NCBI GenBank assembly: GCA_002102555.1
Contig: MCFL01000033.1
Span: forward strand, 1 to 64,000
Length of the DNA stretch: 64,000 nucleotides
DNA from: Catenaria anguillulae PL171
Taxonomy: Eukaryota; Blastocladiomycota; Blastocladiomycetes; Blastocladiales; Catenariaceae
Reading direction: 5' to 3'
This document shows, in pieces, positions 49,358-59,597 of the stretch. The first letter of the stretch is position 1; the number at the start of each line of letters is the position of its first letter. The translations under genes were made by a program, and so were the position numbers. Below the pieces are notes generated by a model that did not search any database, was not told the DNA's origin, and saw only the letters and a program-made list of their open reading frames with translations.

Positions 49358-50566
49358 TCACACGTCCTTGCCTTCCACAATGCGCTCGGTCGCCGCCCGA
49401 AACTTGTCCAACACAAGCTTTGCTTTCCCACTGGTGATGCTGTCCCTGGCCATCTTGACGCCCTCCTTGAAATCGCGGGCCACGCCACTGACATAGACGA
49501 GCGCCGCGGTATTCAACACGACATAGCCGACAATGGGATGGTCCTCGGGCAACTTGTTGTTGACCAAGTCGCTCAACACTTGAGCATTCTCAAACTTGTC
49601 GCCGCCCCTTACGTCGGCCAGCGATACACGCTGAATGCCAAACAATTCGGGCGCCACGACCGAGTACTCAATGTTGCCTGCATCCAACGTCCACACCTCG
49701 GTTTCACCCGCCGGTGAAATCTCATCGAGGCCTTCCTTGCCACACACCACCAAGGCACGCTGGACGCCCATCAACTTGAGCGACTCGGCAACCAACACGG
49801 CCAGTGACCGGTGGTACACGCCAATGACGGCGCGCGAGGGTGCGGCGGGATTGGCGAGCGGGCCAAGCACATTGAAAAGCGTGGGCACGCCGAGCTCGCG
49901 GCGCACGGGCGCCACGTGACGCATGGCCGGATGGTAAGTTTGAGCAAACAAAAACACAAACCCGTTGGTTGCGTGCAAGATGGCAGGGAGGTGATGTGGC
50001 TGGATGGCAGAAATGTGGCATCCGGCGGCCTCGAGCAAGTCTGCGGATCCCGATGAGGACGACGACGCACGGTTGCCATGCTTTGCGACTGTGCATCCAG
50101 CACCCGCAGCAACAAGGGCGGCCGTGGTTGAGACGTTGAAGGTGTCGTGGCCGTCGCCGCCTGTGCCGACAATGTCGCACACAATGGTGGTGTCGGTATC
50201 GGCGAGGGCAGGGCAGGGCGTGGCGTGGTTGCGCAGCACGTGGGCGCATGCGGCAATGAGGGAAGGCGAGTGGTCAAGGCCCGAAGTGCGCAGCGATGTC
50301 AGGAAGGCGGCGATTTGCGCGGGCGAGGCGTGGCCGGCAAGGATTAGGTGCAGGATCGAGGCAGCGAGGGAGGAAGCGAGCGGGACGTTGTGATCATGAT
50401 TGGGCTTGTCTGGGTGCTGGTGCTGGTGCTGGTGCGAGGGGGATTGCAGCAGGAGCAGGCGCTTGAGGAGCGGACGCAGGTCTTGCGAATCGGGCAGTGG
50501 TTGCTGTTGCTGTTGCTGTTGCATGTTGGCGTATTGCATTGATTGGATTGGATGTGTTGAAGGCAT
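49358..50566 (-). CDS. TRP4: Anthranilate phosphoribosyltransferase
   Basis: Transfers phosphoribose from PRPP to anthranilate, second step of tryptophan synthesis. Single exon, intact, 402 residues from ATG 50566. After a Gln-rich start (MQQQQQQQ) and an N-terminal helical domain comes DIVGTGGDGHDTFNVSTTAA, the PRPP-binding GTGGD loop with the NxST Mg site. Then AKHGNRASSSSSGSADLLEA, the anthranilate-site HGNR and SGSAD, and FAQTYHPAMRHVAPVRRELG, the RxxLG signature of the family. The enzyme is about 50 residues longer than bacterial TrpD because of the N-terminal Gln/His-rich part. Earlier codons to 50578 lack an ATG. TGAGTC (Gcn4-type) lies 44 bp upstream at 50610-50615. TRP5 is divergent, 2.1 kb away. 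Confidence 0.96.
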   Translation of the reverse strand: MPSTHPIQSMQYANMQQQQQQQPLPDSQDLRPLLKRLLLLQSPSHQHQHQHPDKPNHDHNVPLASSLAASILHLILAGHASPAQIAAFLTSLRTSGLDHSPSLIAACAHVLRNHATPCPALADTDTTIVCDIVGTGGDGHDTFNVSTTAALVAAGAGCTVAKHGNRASSSSSGSADLLEAAGCHISAIQPHHLPAILHATNGFVFLFAQTYHPAMRHVAPVRRELGVPTLFNVLGPLANPAAPSRAVIGVYHRSLAVLVAESLKLMGVQRALVVCGKEGLDEISPAGETEVWTLDAGNIEYSVVAPELFGIQRVSLADVRGGDKFENAQVLSDLVNNKLPEDHPIVGYVVLNTAALVYVSGVARDFKEGVKMARDSITSGKAKLVLDKFRAATERIVEGKDV

Positions 50567-50898
50567 CACATAAAACACACGAGAGACAGTCTATGGAATA
50601 GTGTTAGTGTGAGTCTCGCAAACGAGAGCCAAGCATTTATGGGCGCGTGGTTGCAATTGGAACTTGAAAGGCAAAGACTCTTTCCGTCACGTGCGCGTTA
50701 CGTTTGCAAGCACGCACACACGGGCCGAGCACTGGCATCTGGCATGCATTTGTCAGGCATGTGACCGAAAATGCATTGGTTGGGCGATCACGTCGGGCCG
50801 GTCATCGTAAATACACTCTGTTCTGTTCTGCTGCAACAGAGAGGGTGCGAGACAGACATATAAATATCTCATCATTAAGGCGACAAGGGTCGATCGCC

Positions 50899-50981
50899 TC
50901 CAGCCAATCAGAAGCGCGGATTCGCGTCGATCCCCTGACTTCCAACCAATCAGAAGCGCGGATTCGTGTCGATCCCCTCAA
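50899..50981. repeat. 42-bp tandem duplication carrying CCAAT boxes
   Basis: Two adjacent copies (50899-50939 and 50941-50981) beginning TCCAGCCAATCAGAAGCGCG and TCCAACCAATCAGAAGCGCG. They differ by three or four bases in about 41. Each has a CCAATCAG box and a GTCGATCCCCT tail. A degenerate third tail, GGGTCGATCGCCTCC, precedes them. Confidence 0.8.
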
Positions 50982-52468
50982 TGCTGATTAATCACCTCAT
51001 TAATTGCGCATACATTGGTGATTTAAATGAATTTATCATCGCAGATCCATCCAACTGAAGCAGCTGATGTTTGCATCACGGATTGCATCACCTCTTCACT
51101 CACTCTTTGCTTTGGAAGAAATCGGCGAGCCTTCTCATTGTTGCTTCTCATTCACGCTGATCCCATTCAAACCTCTGCATCTCTTGGCTTGCTCTTCTTT
51201 TGCGCATGTTGCCAATGAACTGAGATGCGCACTCCATTCGATCATGATCCGTTGACGTTGCGGTTACCTCTGCGTCCAAACCGGCCGGGCACTGCGCATC
51301 GATCACCGCCAGCCGACGCCCCCAACGCCGGGCGCCGCCACCGCCCCCCCCCCCCCCGCTCACTCGCTTCAGCGGCCGACACCAACGATTTTCCTACCTG
51401 CCATGAACTATTCTCCCTCCCTTTGATCCCGATTCGGCGGCGCCCCGCATCGCTTCGACGGCTGGCCAGCATGCGTCCTCGGTTGGTTTCTCGGCCCTGC
51501 TTTCCACCACGCTGAAGCCCGAGTCAACGCCTCAGTTGGCGCTTCCAGTCTCGATTCGATCCTCGGACTTGCGTTATCCGTCTCGCCCACCGTCCACAAG
51601 CGACCAGTCGTGTCTGTTCCTGTTGTCGGCCACTGTTGGATCGACCGGGGAGTTGCAGGCACGCTTTCACACGTCTACGACGCGGTTTTCTTCGTTGAGA
51701 TGTGACGAAAAGTGACGGGAAATGTGTGGGTCGCGTGTCTGTGCACGCCGTGTTGGTATGCGTATTGACGCGGGCAAGGATACGTTGGCAATGTAATGGA
51801 TGCGTGGGACGGCACTCATTGACGGTATGATTTGGTCGGGCGCCTGAGCGGCAAAGCATTTACTCACTTCCGTCAAGGACGACGATTCCGATTGGTCAAG
51901 GATTTGCTCATGCCTGCGAGGCGGTCAATACACGGACCACGGGTTGTACGGGCTGCACGGGTCGTGCTTGAATAAGGGAATGCTTGCGCGATCCGCGCGA
52001 TACGTGGGATGGTTGGGTCGCACTGGGATGCACTGGATACGCAACGCCAGTTGGTGGGTGACACGGGCGCGGAATCATTGGGACCAGTAGGACACGCGGG
52101 ATGCGTTGGGTCAGGCGCTGCTGTTCGGTAACTGGAATGTGTGATGAGCGTGCTGGATGAGTGTTGGCCAGTTTTCAGAGGAATACGTTGGTGGTACAAG
52201 AGAGTTTGCAGGGTCGACGCAAGAGCAGGTGGTGAGCCTGTTTATCGGTCGCAGGCATGAATGGGTGACAAGACGGTTGTGGAAGTATGCGGATTGATGT
52301 TGGTTTCGTTGTCCATGTATCTGCCAATATCTGTTCCACTTCCATTCATGTGTTTCTTGCTGTGGGACTAATTTACCATCCTTGCCAATGCGGTGTCTGT
52401 CAATGTACAACTTTCACTTGCAATGGAGCATCAATCTGTCTGGAAATCCGTTGGGGGTGCTCCTTGAC

Positions 52469-52571
52469 TGACTCGAGTCGGAGACGGCCACGTTGGAACA
52501 GTCACCTTCACCCCGATCTTTCAAGCTGACTGTGGCCGGGCAACGCCGGCGGGTCGCGCTAGTTATAAATA
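52469..52571 (+). promoter_or_regulatory. TRP5: TRP5 promoter: Gcn4-type palindrome and TATA box
   Basis: TGACTC at 52469-52474 is part of the perfect palindrome GACTCGAGTC (52470-52479). TATAAATA is at 52564-52571, 82 nt before the TRP5 ATG. The layout fits a TATA-driven gene under general amino-acid control; direct evidence for regulation is not visible. Confidence 0.5.
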
Positions 52572-52652
52572 ACGTTGGGACCGACCCCATTCTCACTTTG
52601 ATTTCTCATCTCACTCTCTGAGAGGAGCAATCATCAACACCATTGACGCAAC

Positions 52653-54791
52653 ATGACCAACCACACCTCGCTCAAGCAAACCTTTGCCAAGTGCGCCAAG
52701 GCTGCCCGCCCGGCCTTTGTCGCCTACACCACCGCCGGCTACCCGGACCTCGCCTCGGCCACCCGCACCCTGCTCGCCCTCCAAGCGGGCGGCGCTGACA
52801 TTCTCGAGCTGGGCGTCCCCTTCACCGACCCGCTCGCCGACGGACCCACCATCCAACACTCGACTCACGTCGCCCTCAACAACGGCGTCGACCTCGCCAC
52901 CGTCCTTGACATCACCCGTGCTGCCCGTGCCGCAGGCCTCACCATCCCCGTGCTGCTCATGGGCTACTACAACCCGTTCCTCCAGTACGACGGCGACGAC
53001 TTTGTCGGCCTCATGCGCGACTGTGCCGCTGCAGGTGTCGACGGCTTCATTGTGGTGGACTTGCCGCCCGAAGAATCGGCCACGTTCCGTCGTGCCGCTC
53101 ACACGCACGGGCTTTCGTATGTGCCGCTCATCACCCCTTCCACGTCGCTTGCCCGCATTGGTCATTTGGCACCCGTCGCCGATTCCTTCATTTACGTTGT
53201 GTCAAGGTCGGGCGTCACGGGCGAGCGCGCCAATGTGTCGAGCGAGTTGCCCGACTTGATCAAGCGCATTCGCTCGTTTAACAAGACGGTCCCCTTGGCC
53301 GTTGGCTTTGGCGTGGCCACCCGCCAACATTTCAAGGACGTGGCCAAGGTGGCCGACGGCGTGGTCATTGGCTCAAAGATCATCAATGTCATCAAGCAGG
53401 CCGTCGCCGAAGGCAAAGACCATGTCCCCGCCGTCGAGGCATTTGCCCGGATGGTGACGGGTGCCGATGAGCCCGCTGATCCCTCCCAAGCCCAAGCCCA
53501 AGTTGATGTTGCCGAATCCACCAAGCCTGCCGAGGAACCCGAGGCCACCGCAGCCGCTGCGGCTGCCGGATACACACATCTGACGCAATCCGACTTTTTG
53601 CTGTCGCCACGCTTTGGTGACTTTGGCGGCCAATACGTGCCCGAATCGCTCGTCGACTGCCTGCGCGAGCTCGAGGCCGCCTTTGTGCACGCCAAATCGG
53701 ACCCCGAGTTTTGGGCCGAATTCCACTCGTTCTACCCGTTTATTGGCCGCCCTTCGCCCTTGCACTTGGCCGATCGCATGACGGCTGCTGCCGGTGGCGC
53801 ACGCATCTGGCTCAAGCGCGAAGACCTCAACCACACGGGGTCGCACAAGATCAACAATGCCCTAGGTCAAATCCTGCTGGCCAAACGCTTGGGCAAGAAA
53901 CGCATCATTGCCGAAACCGGTGCAGGCCAACACGGCGTGGCCACGGCCACGGTGTGTGCCAAGTTTGGCCTCGAGTGTGTCGTGTACATGGGCGCGGAGG
54001 ATTGCGAGCGCCAGCGCCTCAATGTGTTCCGCATTCAACTGCTCGGCGGCAAAGTGGTGCCTGTCGAGTCGGGCAGTCGCACGCTCAAGGACGCCATCAA
54101 CGAGGCCATGCGCGATTGGGTCACCAATGTCGAGTCGACGCATTACTTGGTTGGATCGGCCATTGGCCCGCATCCGTTCCCGCGCATTGTGCGCGAGTTT
54201 CAGAGCGTCATTGGCAAAGAAGCGATCCAGCAGTTTAGGGAAAAGACGGTGGTTTCTGGCAAACTGTACCCGGACGCGGTCATGGCGTGTGTGGGTGGCG
54301 GATCCAATGCCATTGGCCTGTTTGGCCCCATTGCCGACGACCCGCTGGCCGCGCACGTGCGCATTGTGGGTGTTGAAGCCGCAGGCCACGGCATTGGCTC
54401 GGGCAAACACTCTGCCACGTTGGCGTGTGGCGTGCCGGGCGTGTTGCACGGCACGCGCACTTACTTGCTGCAAGATGCAAAGGGCCAAGTCACGGAAACC
54501 CACTCGGTGAGTGCCGGCCTGGATTACCCCGGGGTCGGGCCCGAGCACGCCCATCTCAAGTTTTCGGGTAGGGCAGAGTATGTGGCCGTGACGGACGACG
54601 AGTGTATGCAAGGGTTCAAGACCATGGCCGAGCTTGAGGGCATTATTCCGGCACTGGAGACGGCACATGCCGTGTTTGCGGCCATGAAGGTGGCAAAGGA
54701 GATGGGCCACGACAAGGATTTGGTCTTGTGTGTCAGTGGCCGTGGAGACAAGGATGTTAACCAGGTCATGAAGATTGTTGGATTTGAGTAA
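52653..54791 (+). CDS. TRP5: Tryptophan synthase, fused alpha-beta enzyme
   Basis: Single intact exon of 712 residues, the fungal single-chain enzyme. It converts indole-glycerol phosphate and serine to tryptophan. The alpha domain (about 1-260) has [11 protein letters not shown], the catalytic Glu in [16 protein letters not shown] with the catalytic Asp in PLADGP, and [20 protein letters not shown]. An Ala/Pro linker (about 270-305) leads to the beta domain, with [20 protein letters not shown], the PLP lysine in [28 protein letters not shown] and the phosphate loop [12 protein letters not shown]. It ends [20 protein letters not shown]. Codon choice is strongly biased to C-ending codons, as in other highly expressed genes here. 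The start follows a TATA box by 82 nt. Confidence 0.98.
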   Translation: MTNHTSLKQTFAKCAKAARPAFVAYTTAGYPDLASATRTLLALQAGGADILELGVPFTDPLADGPTIQHSTHVALNNGVDLATVLDITRAARAAGLTIPVLLMGYYNPFLQYDGDDFVGLMRDCAAAGVDGFIVVDLPPEESATFRRAAHTHGLSYVPLITPSTSLARIGHLAPVADSFIYVVSRSGVTGERANVSSELPDLIKRIRSFNKTVPLAVGFGVATRQHFKDVAKVADGVVIGSKIINVIKQAVAEGKDHVPAVEAFARMVTGADEPADPSQAQAQVDVAESTKPAEEPEATAAAAAAGYTHLTQSDFLLSPRFGDFGGQYVPESLVDCLRELEAAFVHAKSDPEFWAEFHSFYPFIGRPSPLHLADRMTAAAGGARIWLKREDLNHTGSHKINNALGQILLAKRLGKKRIIAETGAGQHGVATATVCAKFGLECVVYMGAEDCERQRLNVFRIQLLGGKVVPVESGSRTLKDAINEAMRDWVTNVESTHYLVGSAIGPHPFPRIVREFQSVIGKEAIQQFREKTVVSGKLYPDAVMACVGGGSNAIGLFGPIADDPLAAHVRIVGVEAAGHGIGSGKHSATLACGVPGVLHGTRTYLLQDAKGQVTETHSVSAGLDYPGVGPEHAHLKFSGRAEYVAVTDDECMQGFKTMAELEGIIPALETAHAVFAAMKVAKEMGHDKDLVLCVSGRGDKDVNQVMKIVGFE

Positions 54792-55461
54792 TTGCCAAGT
54801 TGGTTGTGTTGGTTCTTGTTTATTGTGTTTGCACTAGTGGTACAAGATGAATGAATTATCTCGTTTGCTCTGGTAAACATCTGAATCATTTGGTTCTCCG
54901 TCATGCTTGATGAGCCATAGTCCGTCCATTCACTCGGGATGTAAAGATGTAAGTCCTGTTGATATGGTGCTGCCACTGTGGGCGAGCAAGTTCGAGGCCC
55001 AGCCCTTAGAATCCGCGGTCTGTTTTGGACTAGACCTGGACATGAGAATGATATTTCGGGACGCTTGGTCCACGCAGGTTTGATTGTGTGGATTTGGAGG
55101 CGATGGGGAATGTGGATTTGACACACATTCAAAAGTGGATGCGGATTCGAACGCGTTCGTCGTTACGTATCGTAATTCCTGACGCACGGAGACTCGGGCT
55201 CCAAATGGCAAGTTGACTCGGTAGGTATCCACTGTTGCTGCGCTTGCTGTGGATCATATGTAGCCCAAGAGTGGAGGTAGCCGATACTCCGCATCAGATC
55301 CATCAGGCAGTAATTTGTGCTTGGGGATGATTGTCAACGCGTCTCACAGACGAGTTGGAGCTTCCCCACTGGTCAAGATTGGAGTCAAGCTCGAGCACAA
55401 ACTTGAGCCAGCGCTCATCCACTTTACTCTTGTGTGTCACAGGCTCTCCTAGTGAGAGGCC
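54792..55461. other. Intergenic region
   Basis: 3' flank of TRP5 and upstream region of the repeat-protein gene. No gene recognised. Confidence 0.4.
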
Positions 55462-55477
55462 CGAGGGTACAAATACC
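55462..55477 (+). promoter_or_regulatory. 16-bp promoter element shared with 59474-59489, TATA-like core
   Basis: CGAGGGTACAAATACC, with a TACAAATA core, lies 130 nt before the ATG of the repeat-protein gene. The identical 16-mer lies 108 nt before the secreted SMB-like gene. Both are followed by CACTT(T)CCCT(C/A)ACC. Confidence 0.6.
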
Positions 55478-55607
55478 GAGCCGGTCCCCGCCCACTTCCC
55501 TCACCCTTTTTCGTCGGTTCCTCGTCCAAGCAACTCGCCCGCTTGCCTCAGTCTCGCTCTTGACGCGTCCTTTGCACATTCACACACACTCTCTCAAGTC
55601 ACCCACC

Positions 55608-56201
55608 ATGTCGTACTACTCTGGTTCCCACACGTCCGAGTACAAGGACGATTACTACGGTCACGAGTCCAAGGACGAGTACAAGGAGGAGTACTACGGT
55701 GATTCCAAGGACGACTACAAGGAGGACTACTACGGTGAATCCAAGGACGATTACAAGGACGAATACTACGGTAACGACTCCAAGGACGAGTACAAGGACA
55801 ACTACTATGGCAACGACTCGCACGAATACAAGGAGGACTACTACGGCGATTCCAAAGACGAGTACAAGGACGATTACTATGGCGGCGGCTCGGAGGAGTA
55901 CAAGGATGATTACTACGGTCACGAGGACAAAGAGTACAAGGACGATTACTACGGTAACGACTCCAAGGACGAGTACAAGGACGACTACTACGGCGATTCC
56001 AAGGACTCGTACAAGGAGGACTACTACGGTGAATCCAAAGACGAGTACAAGGACGATTACTACGGTAACGACTCGCACGAGTACAAGGACGACTACTACG
56101 GCGGCAGCTCGGAAGAGTACAAGGACGATTACTACGGCGACGAGTCGCACCAAGAGTACTCGGACAGCTACTATGGCGGCGATTCTGGTTGCCACCACTA
56201 A
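55608..56201 (+). CDS. Tyrosine-rich tandem-repeat protein, (S)KDEYKDDYYG units, 197 residues
   Basis: Not recognised as a known family. After MSYYSGSHTS the whole protein is about 13 imperfect repeats of 11-15 residues. Their core is YKDDYYG or YKEDYYG, separated by short variable linkers (HESKDE, DSKD, NDSKDE, NDSHE, GGSEE). It ends SYYGGDSGCHH with the only Cys. Composition is almost only D, E, K, Y, G and S; it should be disordered, strongly hydrophilic and Tyr-rich. There is no signal peptide or membrane helix. Codons are highly biased (TAC, AAG, GAC, GGT), the leader is clean and a TATA-like element is present, so strong expression is likely. An alternative start further upstream in frame (55434) adds a low-complexity leader but lacks support. 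Dehydrin-like or adhesive roles are speculation. Confidence 0.85.
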   Translation: MSYYSGSHTSEYKDDYYGHESKDEYKEEYYGDSKDDYKEDYYGESKDDYKDEYYGNDSKDEYKDNYYGNDSHEYKEDYYGDSKDEYKDDYYGGGSEEYKDDYYGHEDKEYKDDYYGNDSKDEYKDDYYGDSKDSYKEDYYGESKDEYKDDYYGNDSHEYKDDYYGGSSEEYKDDYYGDESHQEYSDSYYGGDSGCHH

Positions 56202-56565
56202 GTGCGCTGTGATAATCTCGGCGCGCTGTCGTCGTCGTCGTGATTTGTTTCTTGCCTTTGTTCCCTTCTCTGTGGTTTTGTGACGTTCTCCTTGCTCGGT
56301 TCCCATCCATTCTCTCGCTTTCGTTGGTTTCCTTTTGCTTGTTGGCGTGTCTATCCTTGCTTGTCAATCTATGGAAGAATAAAAACTGTTTTGCTGATTC
56401 ATTATGGTGCGGTCCGCGTTGCTTCAAGCTGACACTGGTTCATTTACGCCCTCATATGCATGGTCGTTGAAGGATCAACCTCCTCTTCCGGTACCGGTAT
56501 TCAGCAGAACATAGCTACCAAGTGTCATACTTGGTGCCAAACAGGATGTATTCTCTCTGACAGAT

Positions 56566-58581
56566 TCAGAGCAAACCCGACTCCAACCACCAGGTCCTGA
56601 TCGCATCATCAAAATGAGCTTGTTGAAGATCTTCGACAGCGAACTTGACAGGTAACCCAGAGTGTCTCCACCACTCGAGAATCGGAATGCACGTCTCTTT
56701 TGTCAACGACGTTAAGGCTTCGTGCGTGTACTCCAACGCCAATTTCGAGTACGCTGCCGCCCATTCGAGCACAAGAACGCTCATAGAGGCGAGAATAACA
56801 CGGTCCAAGTTGAGGGACCGTTTGAGATAACCGGCTCTTCTACACATATCGAGAAGCAAAGGGTTCCAAAACGCTGCACACTCCCCCGCTGCCCCATAGA
56901 TAATGTCGACTTGAACTTGACTTGTATCCAAATCAGAGTGCATCAACCACCACAGGGAATCGAATAGCGCCATTCCAGGTGTGGAAAGCTCAACTGCATC
57001 AAAAAGGGAGCAAACGTATTGAATCCTGTCCCACTCTTCGCGAAGCCGCGCCGGACCTCGCCGCTGTAAGATCTGCTCAAGCTCGCTTGCATGACCCGCC
57101 TCAGTCGCAAGTTGAGCAAGCGCACCCCATGATCCGGCAGTGGCTGGAATGCCTGACAGTCCAGCGGGCACATTGGCCATCCACCAGTCGAGTACATTGA
57201 CCTGCCCATGCGACACAGCCGTGCGCACACTCAGCGGCTCGTGCATGTACAAGTCGGTCAACCCACAGTCTCGCCACCATTGCAGCACGAATACATGACC
57301 TCGGGCGCTTGCTTGATTCAGGCAGTCATTGATGAGCACTCCATACTCCATACTACCACGAATGTGGCCATGCTGGTGCAGCCAAACCAAGATGTGCACT
57401 TGGCCAAACTCGCTTGCCACTTGCGCCGCTTCCATGCGCACTGCCTTGCCATCCCACACATCCCATTTCGATTCCAGAACGTCCACGCGACCCGTGGCAC
57501 AAGCAGCGAGCAAAGGCGACTGCGAATCGCTCGAATGAGTCATGCGCACCAAGGCCGCGAGCGGCGCCATGTGTTCAAATGGTGCCAGAGCGTCGTACCA
57601 CTTGGCCGACGCGGTAAAGCAGCCGAACGGAGCACTCCGAACACCATCCACGGTTACTTGATGCACTTCCAGCCAGTCAATGACATGAATGTGCCCAAAT
57701 GCGGATGCTAGATGATAAGTCAAAGGTGAATTGATTGCTTCAGAGCCAAGCTGGCGAGCGCAGTGCTTGATGTATGCCAAGTTTCCCGCTGCACACGCAA
57801 ATGCTGCAATGTTGGGCGTGAACGCCTCGCTGAACTGGTCGAGCAACTTGTCGAGCGCCGCTTGCTTGCCCAGCGCACACGCGACCACATTGCATCCTGC
57901 ACCATACGCTGATCGTGGCCGGGAAACCGCAATGGTGACGGATCCAATCGATGTGCATGCGATCAAGAAACCAATCCAACACATGCGCATGGGCTGACGC
58001 AACAATGTGTGGCAAGCAGCCTACTTGCACAGCACCGCTCCAGCGCTTGTGCTCTTGGGCTTGCTCGAAAAAGGACAAGATGTGCATGTGCCCGTGCTGG
58101 GCAGCCAGTGTCAGAAAGCCTTGCAAAACGGGCTCGCCCCACTCGTCCAAAGTCGGGAATTCCTCTGCCCACCATTCAATCACATCCAGTCGACCCGCTG
58201 AGGCTGCTTTATCCATGACGCCTTTGAGGTTGTACTTTGGCAAGCCAACATGCCTCTTCCACCATTCCAACACATGAAAATAGCCCAGCCCGCCCGCATC
58301 GCCCAATGCAGCGTGCGTGTACTGAATGGGCCGATTGAATGGAGCACGGGTCAGCCTGTGATGCAGCGCATCAAGAAGCCAGAGGTCACCATGGCGAGCG
58401 GCGGTATCCGAGTCGATCCACGGCATGACCATGAGCGCGGTGTATGTGACTTGAGGGCTTTGGGACCGCGAAAGGACGTTGACGATCAACGCGATTTGGT
58501 TGGCGGCGACGGCCGTTGGCGGGTGTGGACAGCACGAATGGCCGTGGCGAGGACTGGTACGACGAGGTCGTCAATGAGCAT
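56566..58581 (-). CDS. Divergent ankyrin-type repeat protein (LDWW/LEWW family)
   Basis: ATG 58581 starts MLIDDLVVPVLATAIRA. One minus-one frame change near 58525 is needed to continue as VAANQIALIVNVLSRSQSP, then DSDTAARHGDLWLLDALHH. The remainder is a string of about 33-residue helical repeats with (V/I)LEWW or LDWW at their end and ASxxGH(V/I) at their start. Examples are GLGYFHVLEWWKRHVGL, SAGRLDVIEWWAEEFP, QHGHMHILSFFEQA, SHGQVNVLDWWMANVP and IPILEWWRHSGLPV. These resemble degenerate ankyrin repeats. A second change near 57900-57950 shifts by two (two lost bases or one gained). From memory such LDWW ankyrin families are greatly expanded in Blastocladiomycota. Function unknown, probably a protein-binding scaffold. 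Confidence 0.75.
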
Positions 58582-59473
58582 GGTTGTTTGTTTCGTGCAC
58601 TGGGTTTTGCATTGAGTTTCGTTGATCTGGCAGTAAACTGTGAGTCACACACAGTGCACTCCCCATGGGTCGAAGTCGGCGGGGATTTCTCCATGTACGC
58701 AAGGCGGGCATGTTGCGAACTGGCGCGAACGTCCTCCACTGCTCGAATGGACACCCCTTTACCCGCCTCTTTCCTCTTTCCAGCTGCAATCCACCTCCCA
58801 GCGCAAACAGTACCTTCGCACCGAGAGAAAAGACAGCTCATAGTATGTGAGCTGCTGGAGAAACGCACTGCCAAAAGAATTGGCCCGCAGGACGCAGCAA
58901 GTCGGTGACCGCTGCTTCAACCTACCTCCTTTCCTATCCCTGCTGCATGAATACTGCAGCGGTGCTTATACGGCCGGGTTTTTCCGTTACCAACAGGCTA
59001 ATTTGCAAGGTTTGCAACAGAATTGATTGAGTGAGACAGCATACATGTAGCTGGGCTTTGCTCGCCACACTTGCACCTCACCTCATAAACGCGTGAGACA
59101 GCAAACATGATCACTTCACCGTCTTGATGATTGGGTTGTGGGTACGGTATGTGCCTGCCTGCTGCCGGCGCTTCAAAGTAGGTGAAATGCATTATGATTG
59201 TTGACCGCATCGTAATGATGAGCAAGTTTCACTTTGTTACTACCGTCCAGCTCATCGTGAGCAAATGTTTACAGTGTAAAAGACGCGACAGATCAGTCCC
59301 AACTTCCCAACATCCACCACATTTCATTCAGACCGCACCACAGAAGCCGCTCTAGCTCTATTCTACCACCAATATGCTTTGATGCTGGCTGCGCAGCAAC
59401 ACGGTCAAAGTATCCCCTCTGCTGCCGGCTCAGAATGGAAGGCTTCCTGCTCGAGGAAACAGTGCCAGGACCG
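58582..59473. other. Intergenic region
   Basis: Divergent spacer between the ankyrin-type gene and the secreted SMB-like gene. No gene recognised; short frames on both strands lack similarity. Confidence 0.4.
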
Positions 59474-59489
59474 CGAGGGTACAAATACC
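59474..59489 (+). promoter_or_regulatory. 16-bp promoter element identical to 55462-55477
   Basis: CGAGGGTACAAATACC, 108 nt before the ATG of the secreted SMB-like gene. The TACAAATA core probably serves as a TATA variant (inference from position). Confidence 0.6.
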
Positions 59490-59597
59490 CACGACGACCC
59501 GCCAACCACTTTCCCTAACCGACTTGTTTCATCACCAATCCACTCATCCATCCTGCCCTAGTACTATCTAACCTCCAATTTCCATTCAACATACAAC

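Larger units (their letters stand above)
50567..52652. promoter_or_regulatory. Two-kilobase divergent spacer between TRP4 and TRP5
   Basis: No gene is supported in these 2.1 kb. It contains TGAGTC near TRP4 (50610-50615), a 42-bp tandem repeat with CCAAT boxes (50899-50981), a C14 run (51344-51357) and TRP5-proximal elements (TGACTC 52469-52474, TATA 52564-52571). Minus-strand frames between 51408 and 52410 are without family similarity. Part of the middle may be an unrecognised non-coding transcript or decayed sequence. Confidence 0.45.

Noticed and set aside
55608-56201. CRISPR-like array from the regular DNA repeats
   Set aside because: The repeats are coding, differ by synonymous changes, have no unique spacers and lie in a eukaryotic genome.
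55594-56427. Long minus-strand open frames (over 230 residues) opposite the repeat protein
   Set aside because: They arise because the biased codons of the plus-strand repeats leave no stops on the other strand; the peptides are monotonous and the plus frame has start, promoter and natural codon bias.
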